33,600 bases of DNA from Myxococcales bacterium (GCA_019634385.1 JAHQVK010000254.1:1-33600), one strand, 5' to 3'; positions 23,799 through 32,620 are shown, counted from the first letter of the stretch. Program-made: numbers and translations. The notes: a model not told the origin generated them from the letters alone.

Positions 23799-25166
23799 CT
23801 AGGATATGACCCGAAGGCGCTCGCGGTCCACGCGATTCATTTGGGTGCGAAGCTCTGTACCGTTGAGTTCACACATTGGCACCATTTTATCTTCTACCGG
23901 GACTCGAAACGAGCATGCCTGGAGCCGAGCTTGGCCTTCGGGCGTGTCAAGCTGGTCAGCACTCATGAAGTCATGCACGACGACCACGAGGGGTTTGACG
24001 AAGAACGGGCGTCTCGATATGGCGGCACGCGCGAGTCGAGGCAACCACGCTCGTTCTTGGGCCAATCGGCCAAGGGCGTAGGCGGGGATATCCATCAAGA
24101 ATCGTGGTTGGCGTATAAGACGACCGACAATTTCCGCTAAGAGTTGAGATGTATCTTCGCCATTCGGCGAGAATCCTCCGAAGCCATCCTGAAGAAGACC
24201 CTGCAGGAAGGCCGTGTCGTGGGCTTCACCTTCGCGAGCTACATCCATCACGTGATGCTCTTCGGTACCGTCCGCGTTCCGAAACGCTATTGCGAAACTC
24301 AGACTGACCGAGTTGCAATCGGGGTGACCGAACTTAAAGGGTTGATGGTTGATGTTGGTTCCAAGCCCAGCACGGATCTGTGACCATAGTGCTTGCCGTC
24401 GATCGGTCTGTGAGTTGGTTCTCGTTCGTCCAACGGCGGCGGTAGGTTGAAGGCTGAGCATCCGAAATGCATCTGCATTCCGGAGCATCCATGCGAGTAC
24501 TTCCGGTACGTCTTGGAAGTTGTTTTCAGTAACTGTAAATGTATGAGCAGCGTGCAGTGTTTTACCGGTGCGGTGACGGGTTTCCCGAATAAGACGGGCA
24601 AAGGCGTCGCGAATCCAGTGGATATCTTGCTCACGGTCATTGGCCTTCAGGCCAAGTCGACCCTTTTGGGTGGTGTCGATGTGGATAGCGACCTTCTGGA
24701 GCCCGCCCTCAACAACCAGTCGCTCGAGATAGTTGGGGTCCTTAAGAAGGACCTGCCCGTTGGTCATGAGCATTGGGGATAGCTCAAGCTCGCGGCAGTA
24801 CTGCACGAGTTCAATAAGATCTTCAACCGGTAGCAAAGTGACCTCGCCCGCGGTGAGTTGTGTGTTCCCCCATGGACCCAGATGGGCTCGGATCTGTCTA
24901 AGTTGTGCCTTAATTTCTGGCAGTGGAAGGGGAGGCACCTGATTGGCTTCATCGGAGAGATAGCAGGCCGTGCAATTAAAGTTGCAGGCTTCCATGATCC
25001 CGTAGGTGGCGGCACAGCCGGTCCCATGTCGACCAAGAACCTGATCCGAGGTGCGGAGGGACTCAGGAAGAGAGGCCCAAATGGCGTTGAGGGCAGTGCG
25101 TTTCTCGGTTCGCTCTGGCGTACGGAGGGTCTGGAAAAATGGCTTCCAGCGGGATACATCTAACAT
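23799..25166 (-). CDS. Radical SAM protein of unassigned specificity
   Basis: 455 aa. The [4Fe-4S] motif is CNFNCTACYL (Cys61, Cys65, Cys68, CxxxCxxC), preceded by TYGIMEA. Further radical SAM marks are TAGEVTLLP, LSPMLMTNGQ and KVAIHIDTT. A C-terminal pair of cysteines in QACSFRVPVEDKMVPMCELN recalls the end of the large-lipid radical SAM group that includes archaeal tetraether synthase (Tes), but the likeness is only in layout. The enzyme is probably cytosolic; it may modify a lipid or another large substrate. ATG 25166 is the natural start though its ribosome site is poor. It ends 28 bp from the convergent Omp85 gene and has a promoterless-looking repeat region upstream. Confidence 0.85.
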   Translation of the reverse strand: MLDVSRWKPFFQTLRTPERTEKRTALNAIWASLPESLRTSDQVLGRHGTGCAATYGIMEACNFNCTACYLSDEANQVPPLPLPEIKAQLRQIRAHLGPWGNTQLTAGEVTLLPVEDLIELVQYCRELELSPMLMTNGQVLLKDPNYLERLVVEGGLQKVAIHIDTTQKGRLGLKANDREQDIHWIRDAFARLIRETRHRTGKTLHAAHTFTVTENNFQDVPEVLAWMLRNADAFRMLSLQPTAAVGRTRTNSQTDRRQALWSQIRAGLGTNINHQPFKFGHPDCNSVSLSFAIAFRNADGTEEHHVMDVAREGEAHDTAFLQGLLQDGFGGFSPNGEDTSQLLAEIVGRLIRQPRFLMDIPAYALGRLAQERAWLPRLARAAISRRPFFVKPLVVVVHDFMSADQLDTPEGQARLQACSFRVPVEDKMVPMCELNGTELRTQMNRVDRERLRVIS

Positions 25167-25261
25167 GGGGGGAAACTCGGCTCCGGTAAAAGCTTTGGTT
25201 TATTCATATCAGGTGATCACACCGATACCAAAAAGACGAGTCTAGTGACAGCCGTCCGCAC

Positions 25262-25363
25262 TACGGAAGCAAGGACTTGGGTTGAACCCAAGTCCTTGCT
25301 TCTACGCTCGACTAGGCCTCGCTGCGCGTGAATGTGAGCTCAGCTAGATGCTCATTTGCTGTA
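25262..25363 (-). repeat. Family A-like element, diverged, with extended palindrome
   Basis: Ends TACGGAAGCAAGG and CATTTGCTGTA. The family hairpin is enlarged to a perfect 35-bp palindrome, 25267-25301: arms AAGCAAGGACTTGGGTT and its complement around one central G. The other half keeps cgctgcgcg but has lost the TTGATTC stem. Confidence 0.65.
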
Positions 25364-25372
25364 AAGGTTGCT

Positions 25373-25556
25373 AGGTCGTGTCTTTACCCTCCGGACCGCT
25401 TTCTGACTTGTTTCCAGTGCTTTGAGGGTTCGGTAGGCTTCGGCCCCCTTTCGGGCCCCTCGGCCTGGTATATCCAGTACCGTTGCTCCGTGGCCAAGCC
25501 TTCACAAACTCGGGCTACGGCGTCACCTCCGCAGCCGGAGTGTAGAGAGACGCCCT
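25373..25556 (+). repeat. Family B MITE-like element, full copy 1
   Basis: 184 bp from AGGTCGTGTCTTTACCCTCC to GTGTAGAGAGACGCCCT. Terminal inverted repeats are about 20 bp with a few changes. The interior has gcccctttcgggcccc and a conserved cgggctacggcgtca. It does not encode a transposase. Confidence 0.9.
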
Positions 25557-25856
25557 CGCAGGCGGTTGGAAAAGGGAGCTACGCGCCTCGCTTGGTCTTT
25601 TGGCGTGGAACACCTGGAACGCCTTTGGCTCCCTTCGGTGATCACGCCGGGTATGCTCCGCGTCATCAGATTGTTCCACGGTAAATACCGATGCCAATCA
25701 CGCAACGCATTTTCGATAATTGGCCAGATCGTCTTGCAAAACTCGGCCAAGGTCTTTTGGTTGTCCCTAAATATCCGGTCACTTGCGTTCATCCTCAGGC
25801 CTTCTCCGTCCACCGGCTGCCATTCGTCTTTCTCCGGAGCTGAACATGCACGGAGT

Positions 25857-26040
25857 AGGTCGTGTCTTTACCCTCCGGACCGCGTTCTGACGTGTATCCT
25901 GCGTTTGTGATGGGTCGATGGCTCCGCCACCCTTTTGGGCCCCTCTGCCCAGTACATCTAGTACCCTCCCTCCGGGGCGGAGCCCTCACAAACTCGGGCT
26001 ACGGCGTCATCTCCGCAGCCGGAGTGTAAAGACACGCCCT
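25857..26040 (+). repeat. Family B MITE-like element, full copy 2
   Basis: 184 bp, the same length as copy 1, from AGGTCGTGTCTTTACCCTCC to CCGGAGTGTAAAGACACGCCCT minus its last bases. Left flank GT and right flank AG leave the target duplication unclear; TA-like edges (gtAGG, CCTAg) are possible. Confidence 0.9.
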
Positions 26041-26108
26041 AGCTAGTGGTTCTTGGCGATAGTTCCTTGCCGAGTTCAGCAGCGGGGGCTGTTTTTGGCG
26101 TTTTGGCT

Positions 26109-26906
26109 CTACGGTTGGGCGTTGAGCGACCAATCGTAGGGAAGATAGCGAAGCTGTGCGTCTGTCGGCAGGTCATCCCGCCCCCATTTACGACAGAAGG
26201 CTATGGCTCCGCCTTCCTCACTAAAGTCTTTTGCATACCATTCAAAGATTTGGGATACGAAGACCGAGCCGTCTCGGATTTGAACCTTGGTTGGGTCTGC
26301 GCAGAAGGTTTTGGTCTCTCGGGCTAGCTGTGTTTCGAGACGGAGCGGATCAAAGGCCTCTGGCGGCAGCTTGGGACAGCCTACTGAAGCGCAGTTGAGT
26401 GCAAAGTGGATCCGTGGCTCTTTAAACTCTTCACGAATGATGTTGTTTTCGACCGCGTAAAGTGAGTGCGCTTTTCCACCAAACACATACTTAGTGAAGT
26501 AAAAAAACTTTGCTTTGTTGTCATGAACCGACTGTAGTTTCGGGTTTGTGACCACCGCATAGATCACGTAGGCGTTGTAGCTGTTGATCCAGTAGGTCAG
26601 GACGTCTGTCTCACCCGGAAATAACCCTGGATGGCTCTTTGGGGAAAAGCGGGCAACAGCATTGAGGTAGCGCAAGAGAGCTCCCTGGTCTTGACGCAAG
26701 CTTTTATAGTCCACTCGCCCCTCGCTATCTACGAGACCAGCGAGGGCATCGTCCAGAACTTGATGAGGGAAAGTGGTGGGGGTAGGGCGAGCTAAGGGCG
26801 CGTCGATCTTTGGGAGGCGGGCGGTTGAGAAACAGCCGATGGAAGAAAACATAAGTGCGGTGGATCCGAGACGCAGGACGGAGCGCATAACAACAGACGA
26901 ATGCAT
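26109..26906 (-). CDS. DUF547 domain lipoprotein
   Basis: About 265 aa from ATG 26906; ATG 26888 gives an even more typical signal (MRSVLRLGSTALMFSSIGC) and may be the true start. The frame continues to a GTG at 27035 but that part has no signal features. The lipobox SIGC predicts an outer- or inner-membrane lipoprotein. The DUF547 body is clear: YKSLRQD, TYWINSYNAYVIYAVV, REEFKEPRIHFALNCASVGCPKL with conserved Cys, and the C-terminal LRYLPYDWSLN. DUF547 proteins are widespread and uncharacterised; the conserved Cys/His pattern suggests a hydrolase-like site (inference). It is divergent from the P460 gene with about 220 bp between. Confidence 0.88.
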   Translation of the reverse strand: MHSSVVMRSVLRLGSTALMFSSIGCFSTARLPKIDAPLARPTPTTFPHQVLDDALAGLVDSEGRVDYKSLRQDQGALLRYLNAVARFSPKSHPGLFPGETDVLTYWINSYNAYVIYAVVTNPKLQSVHDNKAKFFYFTKYVFGGKAHSLYAVENNIIREEFKEPRIHFALNCASVGCPKLPPEAFDPLRLETQLARETKTFCADPTKVQIRDGSVFVSQIFEWYAKDFSEEGGAIAFCRKWGRDDLPTDAQLRYLPYDWSLNAQP

Positions 26907-27127
26907 GGGGAGGGACGAAGTAGGCCTGGACTCGGTGGGTGATGCAAGCCTGGTTGAGCTCACGAATACCTGTGGGTAAGCGGTATTCGTTGGGCAGAAG
27001 GTGAACAAAAGATCGGGCGATTTGGTCCATGGCACGCGGAATTAGCAGATAAGGGTTTTGGATGCTTGTTACGCCCAGGTGGTAGTTGACCGTTGGCTGG
27101 ATCAGGCAAAGGACTCCCTCCAGAGCT

Positions 27128-28249
27128 ATGATCTCTACTCGCCTTAGCAGAACTCGTAAACCTAACGGTTACTCGATAGTGCCCGAGTTGCTCATGATGT
27201 GTGCAATCCTGGGTTCTACGACTGGCTGTGACTCGGACGATGTTGATGATATCGTTGACGATATTGTTGATGTGGTGAGCCCCTTTGACAACTCCGCGAT
27301 GGGTGTTTCGTATCCTACCGGTTTTCAGGATTGGACAGTAATTGGGATGACTCGCCGTCCCAGCGATACGCAGATGCGGGTGGTTGTTGGTAACACTACG
27401 GCGGCGGAGGCGGCCCGAGGAGGGCGGCCCGAATCTTGGCCCGATGGGTCGATCTTGGTGGATATTGTGTGGTCTGAAATCGTTAATCCGAGCTCGGTGG
27501 ACACGATAGGACCCAATGAATTTACGACGATTGCTGTGATGGAAAAAGGCAGCGCTAAGTGGGCGGAAACGGGAGGCTGGGGTTATGGCTTTTGGTCCGC
27601 AAGTGAAGGTTTGGCACCTTCGGGCAAGCTCGTCGACCCAAATGCTGCCGATGATACTACCACTTGCTTTGGCTGCCACAACGTTCGCGTTCCCGATAAG
27701 GATTTTGTGTTTACGGAACCACTTGTTTTCCCGACGGATGCTCAAATAGCAAGCGCTCCGGTTGCCAACAATGGCACCGTCTTGCCGACAGGGGTTCTTG
27801 GATGGCGCTTGTTAGGCGTGCACTATCGGAATGAAAACCAAGAGATGCGTCTTATCCTTGGTAACGACATTGCGGTGGATGCTTGGCGTGCGGGTACAGT
27901 CGATCCAACTTGGCCGGACGGCACCAAGCTGGCTGATATTGTGTTTGCAAGTACAGCCCTTGCGACGACGGATACCCCCAATGAAACCGATATGGCGTCA
28001 CCAGGTGATTTCAAAGTGCTTGCATTCATGGAGCGGGGTACAAACTTTGCTGATACGGATGACTGGAGCTATGTCGCCTGGGGGTTGGATGATGCAGGTA
28101 TGATGGAGAAGAGGGCGGAGTCTGTGCCTGAAGATGCCACGGATATGATGACCTGCTATGGATGCCACAAGCTTACTGTAACAGAGAAAGATTTCGTATT
28201 TACCCAGCCTGGTAAACTTCCTGGTAAGCCACCTCCGAATCTACCCTGA
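27128..28249 (+). CDS. Tandem two-domain cytochrome P460-like lipoprotein (two heme c sites)
   Basis: 373 aa from ATG 27128; an upstream TTG (27086) is less likely. The signal ends in a TTGC lipobox, followed by an acidic repeat (DDVDDIVDDIVDVV). Two homologous domains follow. The first has GFQDWTVIGMTRR, TQMRVVVGN, WPDGSILVDIVW, EKGSAKW and CFGCHNVRVPDKDFVFT. The second has GWRLLGVHYRNENQEMRLILGN, WPDGTKLADIVF, ERGTNF and CYGCHKLTVTEKDFVFTQ. Each ends with one CxxCH heme-attachment site, as in cytochrome P460 proteins, which oxidise hydroxylamine or handle reactive nitrogen using a Lys-crosslinked heme. The fused, di-heme, lipid-anchored layout is unusual. Enzyme activity is not proven by sequence. 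Confidence 0.85.
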   Translation: MISTRLSRTRKPNGYSIVPELLMMCAILGSTTGCDSDDVDDIVDDIVDVVSPFDNSAMGVSYPTGFQDWTVIGMTRRPSDTQMRVVVGNTTAAEAARGGRPESWPDGSILVDIVWSEIVNPSSVDTIGPNEFTTIAVMEKGSAKWAETGGWGYGFWSASEGLAPSGKLVDPNAADDTTTCFGCHNVRVPDKDFVFTEPLVFPTDAQIASAPVANNGTVLPTGVLGWRLLGVHYRNENQEMRLILGNDIAVDAWRAGTVDPTWPDGTKLADIVFASTALATTDTPNETDMASPGDFKVLAFMERGTNFADTDDWSYVAWGLDDAGMMEKRAESVPEDATDMMTCYGCHKLTVTEKDFVFTQPGKLPGKPPPNLP

Positions 28250-28617
28250 GTTTTGTTATTGGGGTACAACGATTGTGAAGTGCCGGGTTTGATTGAATGT
28301 TCAGACTCGGAGGAAGCTTAGATATAGCGAGCTGAGTGAGAGCCCGTCGATAGTAGGAGGATCGCTTGTCACTGGGTATTCAGCCTAATCAAGGACGAGC
28401 CATCGACCCCATCCGACATTGCAAAGATGCCCAAATCTACCGGAGTGCTTGGTCGCTCACGGTGAGATCTTCGGGATGATAGATAGCGATAAGTGTCTCG
28501 TTTGTTGATTCTGTAAGAATCAACAAGTGGTCGCGCAGCGGGGCATAGCCCGGCGCATAAGCAGGAACTTGGGTTCAACCCAAGTGATATCTGCTGTACA
28601 GCCGGTTGGCCATGTCA
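28250..28617. other. Gap with one family A copy
   Basis: The 368 bp between the convergent P460 and GH106 genes hold a family A copy (28484-28598) close to the GH106 stop. The rest is without visible genes or a clear terminator. Confidence 0.6.
28484..28598 (+). repeat. Family A MITE-like element, copy 7
   Basis: About 115 bp. The left end is diverged (TAGCGATAAGTGTCTCG), the right end is ATATCTGCTGTA. The TTGATTC/GAATCAA, GGGC/GCCC and GGGTT/AACCC hairpins are intact. Confidence 0.87.
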
Positions 28618-31600
28618 CTACTCCATAAGCACAAGGCGTACCGGTCCGATGAGGCCTGATGGCCTCAAGATATCATTAGCCTCGTACGGTGCAATCGGAG
28701 TAAATGTGTGTGCAATTGCGCCTCGTTGACGATCGCCGATCAGTCTGTTGCGCCAATAGTTGGCAACTTCAATCTTAATGGTATTTGGGCCCAGATGTAA
28801 GTGCCCGTCCACATCTATTCGAGCGGGTGACCACCATACGACTCCTAAGTTATGTCCGTTGATGGTTACCCGAGCCATTTCTCCCACCTGACCCAGATCT
28901 AATGTGACGTGCGCTGGTGGTGTGTCCAACATCTCGAGCTGAGTGCGGTAAACGGCGCGACCGGAGTAGTAACGCACCGCCGGGTGAGGATGTTTGGTCC
29001 ATGACTTCAGCGAATCGAAGGTTATATTTTTGGGCGCGTTTATGTCGTCGATAAAGGTAATCGACCAAGGCCCAGTAAGGGTTGCTATGTCTCCAGCTGG
29101 TTGAGGAGCTGGGGGTGCCGGTTGGCTGAGCGTCTTTCTTCGCACTACAAAGATTGAGCTATAGCCGGGGATGTTAATCTTTGTGCGCTGTCCTCCGAAC
29201 ACGGTCTTGGTGGGGAGGGCTGCTTTTTGGCCAGTAGTTGCATCCCATAGTTCGGTGACTGCTGACCGGGGAGCGTTGCTCGCGCGGAGGGTCACTATTC
29301 CCTCAAAAGGTGTTGGCTTGGGGTTCGACAGAAAATAGATCTCGCCCCCCTCAATGCGGCGATGGGTCCAGTGAAGAGGGCCGCCCTCCACACGAACATC
29401 CGGGCTTATGCCGTGTGCTACCAATACGTTTACAATGGAGCTGCCTACCTTCACCAGGCCGTGGCCGTTTGGCTGCCAGAGAGTGTTTACAAGTGAGGAA
29501 AACTGCTTTCCGTTAGCTTTGAGTTCTATCGGACCACGGGGAGGTCCCCCCACGACCAATGCACCGGCTTTTGCGAGGGCCTTGAGGTTGGTCAATGTTT
29601 CGATGCTCATCCGTGCCAAGCCAGGTTGCAGCTGAAGGGCGCGGTAGTGGGCGCCTCCGGGGGTGGTTATCACTCCGTTGTGTACCGCTAATTCGGCCAG
29701 GGTCTCGCGGTCGATGAAGTCTATGTCATAACCGGGAGGACGAAGAGATTGATCGTAGGGAGGGGCTGCGGCGGCATCTTCGCCGTAGAACACGGCTAGG
29801 TCTCGTACCGGGGTGCCCTGCTGCAGTAGAAATGAGCACCTTGATATATAGGATACCCAGCCGTTGGCTAATTCTGCCCACGCTTCATTACGGGTGAAGT
29901 GCTGACCGTATTGACGTAGGGTCATGCCTGGGCGGAGGTTGTCCACAAACGGTTGATGGGTTGAGGTGTGCATCACCACCCGAGTCACGCCCTCAGTGAA
30001 GAACCGGTCCACCATGCGGCGCCATTCACGAGGTCCGGTGGACCATGGTACCTCCCCCCGGGAGGTCAGGGATTCAGCGGCCACGATCGGTATGCCTCGG
30101 ATACTTGCCGCTGAAGAAGCCTCACGAATATCGGCCAGGTTCTCGGTGAGTGGTTCGCTACCCTCCGGCCAATACCAGAACTCCCCCATCGGAATCTCTA
30201 CCCGCCGCTTGGCCTGTACTCCGTCAGCAGTTGTGGGAATATTGGTGCCAGGCGCTTCCCCATAGTAAGTCATCCCGCGCGCGGACAGGACCTTCTGAAG
30301 GACTCCATAGTGGTTGTCAGCGATAAGATCAGCGATCGTACGTCGCCAGTCAGCGAGAAAACGTTCAGATGCATCCATACTTTGTATGACTCGACCAGCG
30401 AGAACCGGAAACCAAGGCTGAGGATCATATCCGCGACGACGGACAAACTCGGTGCGCAGTTGGGGACTCCAATTCAGTGCACCAGCCTCCCAGCTATCCG
30501 TGATAGCCATGTCAACCTGACCGCGTGGGCCAGCGGCTGCGAGGAGGCGATCATAGAACGTTTCGGCAAAGGTTTGGACCGCACTAGCGCTGAGCTTGTC
30601 GACTTCAAAGCCGCGGCTCTCTGGTGTGGCCGGTACCACGTGGCGCCCGGTCAAGGACCAGCCGAACCACATCACCACCCATTGGCCATCTGGCGGGCGC
30701 CATGAAAGGATACCGTCCGACGTCACCCAGTGGGTGATGTCGGTGATGGTTTCGGAGTCGATCGCGAAGCCGGCGGGCACCTCTTTGGAACGTTCTGATT
30801 CGTAGTTAGCCAACGTTCCGAATGACGCCTTCTCCTGATAACGGTGCACACGGGCCCCATGGTCGAATCGGGCCTCGCGCACCCTAAGAGGGGCGGTCTG
30901 GTGCTCAAATACCAACCGCCAGTTGGTAGATGGAGCACCTGACAATGCGTATGTTCGCGCCGGCGCCCCGTGCTGCGCGGGTCCGGGCAGTTTTGCCCGT
31001 ATTACCCCGTATTCATCTTCGAGGTGGCCTACAGGGACGTCGTTGTCCACCGACACGGTGAATGCTCGTGGTGCTATTGGTTCGGAGAACGCGTAGGTGA
31101 TCACCACTTGCCCTTGGTCATTGGGAGCGGCCGTGGTCGCTTCGGCATAGCTGTGGTTGTGGAGAAGGTCCTGGTCCTTAACCCCTTGAACGGAAAGCTT
31201 AGATCGCTGTTCACTCTGGAGGGCTATTGCTTCCGCCGGCGGTAAGCGGTAGGCGAGCACCGCAATGTTGCCAGCCGCGGTTGGTTTTGCATCGCGCGCG
31301 CTTGCCGGATAGTCTTGAAACCGTCCATTAATCGCAGGCGGTGGCGGAAGCACCACCGTCTGATCTCGCGGACGAACTATGGTTGTGCTCCAGACGACCT
31401 TTTTCATCGCGTGCGCAGGATGTACGTCTGGGCCACCACTCACGCTCCAGCCCCCACTAGATTGCATGCCGAAACTTAGTCCAAGACGAGCGGCCTCTTC
31501 AGCGGTGACGCGGATAGCGTTCTTCCACCGAGTTGTGCCGTACCCTACGCGCTTGGCCACATATTGGGGAATGGGCGGGGAGCCGAACGCAATCTCCATT

Positions 31601-31866
31601 AGAAAGACCCCGCCCATCCCAACCTGCTTCATCCAGGCGAAATCGTGACGAATGCCTTCTTCGGTCACGTTTCCGTTCACCCACTGCCAGAATGCTAGGG
31701 GACGGGCCGCGGGAGGAGGGTGGCGAAAGCCGGCCACCAACGGGTCGCTATCTTGGGCGCGTGCGTATGAACCTAGCAGGGTGATCACCGCAAAAATAAC
31801 CCCCGACCATATCGGTCTCGGACGATAAGGAACGACGAAGGTCATGGTGGACTCGGTTGCGCTCAT
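28618..31866 (-). CDS. GH106-type alpha-L-rhamnosidase-like glycoside hydrolase, secreted
   Basis: 1082 aa from ATG 31866 (ATG 31845 is also possible; the TTG at 31914 is unlikely). A signal peptide (IWSGVIFAVITLLGSYARA) precedes mature sequence. The N-terminal region carries the GH106 pattern: FRHPPPAARPLAFWQWVNGN, EEGIRHDFAWMKQVGMGG, and the long run after SSGGWSVSGGPDVHP ending MKKVVWS. Later come AITDSWEAGALNW, GEAPGTN and a C-terminal beta-sandwich (ARVTINGHNLGVVWWSP) of galactose-binding type, the usual multi-domain order. Characterised members remove L-rhamnose from rhamnogalacturonan, often with Ca2+. No rhamnose-catabolic or transport genes are adjacent. It converges with the P460 gene. 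Confidence 0.88.
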   Translation of the reverse strand: MSATESTMTFVVPYRPRPIWSGVIFAVITLLGSYARAQDSDPLVAGFRHPPPAARPLAFWQWVNGNVTEEGIRHDFAWMKQVGMGGVFLMEIAFGSPPIPQYVAKRVGYGTTRWKNAIRVTAEEAARLGLSFGMQSSGGWSVSGGPDVHPAHAMKKVVWSTTIVRPRDQTVVLPPPPAINGRFQDYPASARDAKPTAAGNIAVLAYRLPPAEAIALQSEQRSKLSVQGVKDQDLLHNHSYAEATTAAPNDQGQVVITYAFSEPIAPRAFTVSVDNDVPVGHLEDEYGVIRAKLPGPAQHGAPARTYALSGAPSTNWRLVFEHQTAPLRVREARFDHGARVHRYQEKASFGTLANYESERSKEVPAGFAIDSETITDITHWVTSDGILSWRPPDGQWVVMWFGWSLTGRHVVPATPESRGFEVDKLSASAVQTFAETFYDRLLAAAGPRGQVDMAITDSWEAGALNWSPQLRTEFVRRRGYDPQPWFPVLAGRVIQSMDASERFLADWRRTIADLIADNHYGVLQKVLSARGMTYYGEAPGTNIPTTADGVQAKRRVEIPMGEFWYWPEGSEPLTENLADIREASSAASIRGIPIVAAESLTSRGEVPWSTGPREWRRMVDRFFTEGVTRVVMHTSTHQPFVDNLRPGMTLRQYGQHFTRNEAWAELANGWVSYISRCSFLLQQGTPVRDLAVFYGEDAAAAPPYDQSLRPPGYDIDFIDRETLAELAVHNGVITTPGGAHYRALQLQPGLARMSIETLTNLKALAKAGALVVGGPPRGPIELKANGKQFSSLVNTLWQPNGHGLVKVGSSIVNVLVAHGISPDVRVEGGPLHWTHRRIEGGEIYFLSNPKPTPFEGIVTLRASNAPRSAVTELWDATTGQKAALPTKTVFGGQRTKINIPGYSSIFVVRRKTLSQPAPPAPQPAGDIATLTGPWSITFIDDINAPKNITFDSLKSWTKHPHPAVRYYSGRAVYRTQLEMLDTPPAHVTLDLGQVGEMARVTINGHNLGVVWWSPARIDVDGHLHLGPNTIKIEVANYWRNRLIGDRQRGAIAHTFTPIAPYEANDILRPSGLIGPVRLVLME

Positions 31867-32065
31867 TTTACTTGGGTGTGTACATACAGTAGAAGCCGAC
31901 TGGATTGCACCCAACCGTACACTCCGTTTGGTTAACTTCGCTGCATAGCTCTTTAACGCCTTATGGATATAGGCTTCTGACTGGACACGCTGAGGTCACT
32001 TTACTTGGTGTAAAGTTATGTAAACGTAAACCGATTTGTCATTGTGGCTGTTTCCGCGCTACTAA

Positions 32066-32413
32066 CAGCCGGTTGATTTGGCCATGAGCGTAGCTATCGA
32101 GCCAGGCTTTTCGTGAGACGCTCTGACGACGAGGCGAGTGTACCTGGCGGTACGTGACCGAGGAGAGACTTCTAGCAGGCCATCGGCAAAGTGGGCTGGG
32201 TGATCCGGGAAGTATCTTTTCCGTGGAACGCTCTGGATGAAGAGGTCGCATACCGGGCGTATGCAACCGATGAAAGGCGAAGCCGGTCCAGACGTTCCCC
32301 GGAAAAAGGACCCGCGAAGCGCCTAACTCACTTTGCCGATGGCCTGCTAGTGGTCAGGACCTTTCATGGAAAGACCGGCCGATAGATGCGTGCAGGGCTA
32401 GATCAACCGGCTG
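32066..32413 (+). repeat. Family C MITE-like element interrupted by a related element
   Basis: Ends CAGCCGGTTGATTTGGCC and GGGCTAGATCAACCGGCTG, with flanks CTAA (32062-32065) and TTAA (32414-32417). It is 348 bp long. Removing the inserted 171 bp and one CTAG leaves 173 bp, exactly the length of the intact copy at 21866. Confidence 0.88.
32176..32346. mobile_element. Nested 171-bp element of a family C relative, flanked by CTAG
   Basis: Terminal inverted repeats CAGGCCATCGGCAAAGTG are identical over 18 bp at both ends. CTAG stands on both sides (32172-32175, 32347-32350), where the intact relative has CTCG once. The interior is a distant relative of family C (gaacgctctggatgaagagg against aaacgctctgacgacgaggc). 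Confidence 0.88.
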
Positions 32414-32442
32414 TTAAGCCCTTGTGGTAGAGCCCTAATCGG

Positions 32443-32553
32443 TGACAGCAAAATGGGCTTGCGTTGAGCATCTAGCTCAGCTCACAAATGCGTAGCGAGG
32501 TCCGGCTGAGCCTAGAAGCAGGAACTTGGGTTCAACTCAAGTGACCTGTTGTA
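32443..32553 (+). repeat. Family A MITE-like element, diverged copy
   Basis: From TGACAGCAAAATGG to GACCTGTTGTAT. The GGGTTCAACTCAAG arm is kept with one change; the first hairpin is replaced by tgagcatctagctcagctca, which is itself a hairpin and resembles the middle of the aberrant copy at 25262. Confidence 0.7.
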
Positions 32554-32620
32554 TAGTTCGCCTTAAAGATAGAGTAAATCTTCAGCGTTGCGTTCTCGCA
32601 GTGAGCCATTTGTTCTCGGA

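Larger units (their letters stand above)
25167..26108. other. 942-bp region of palindrome and family A/B elements
   Basis: From the left: about 95 bp leader, an aberrant family A copy with a 35-bp palindrome (25262-25363), a full family B copy (25373-25556), about 300 bp of unique sequence, and a second full family B copy (25857-26040). The unique part may hold a gene relic (see the findings). No intact gene is supported. Confidence 0.7.

Noticed and set aside
31871-31920. Possible family A remnant (acatacagtagaagcc, attgcacccaa)
   Set aside because: Only a few bases match and neither the ends nor the hairpins are present.
32176-32346. Nested element as a CRISPR or integron unit
   Set aside because: It is single, has terminal inverted repeats and 4-bp flanking repeats, and no regular spacing or integrase is present.
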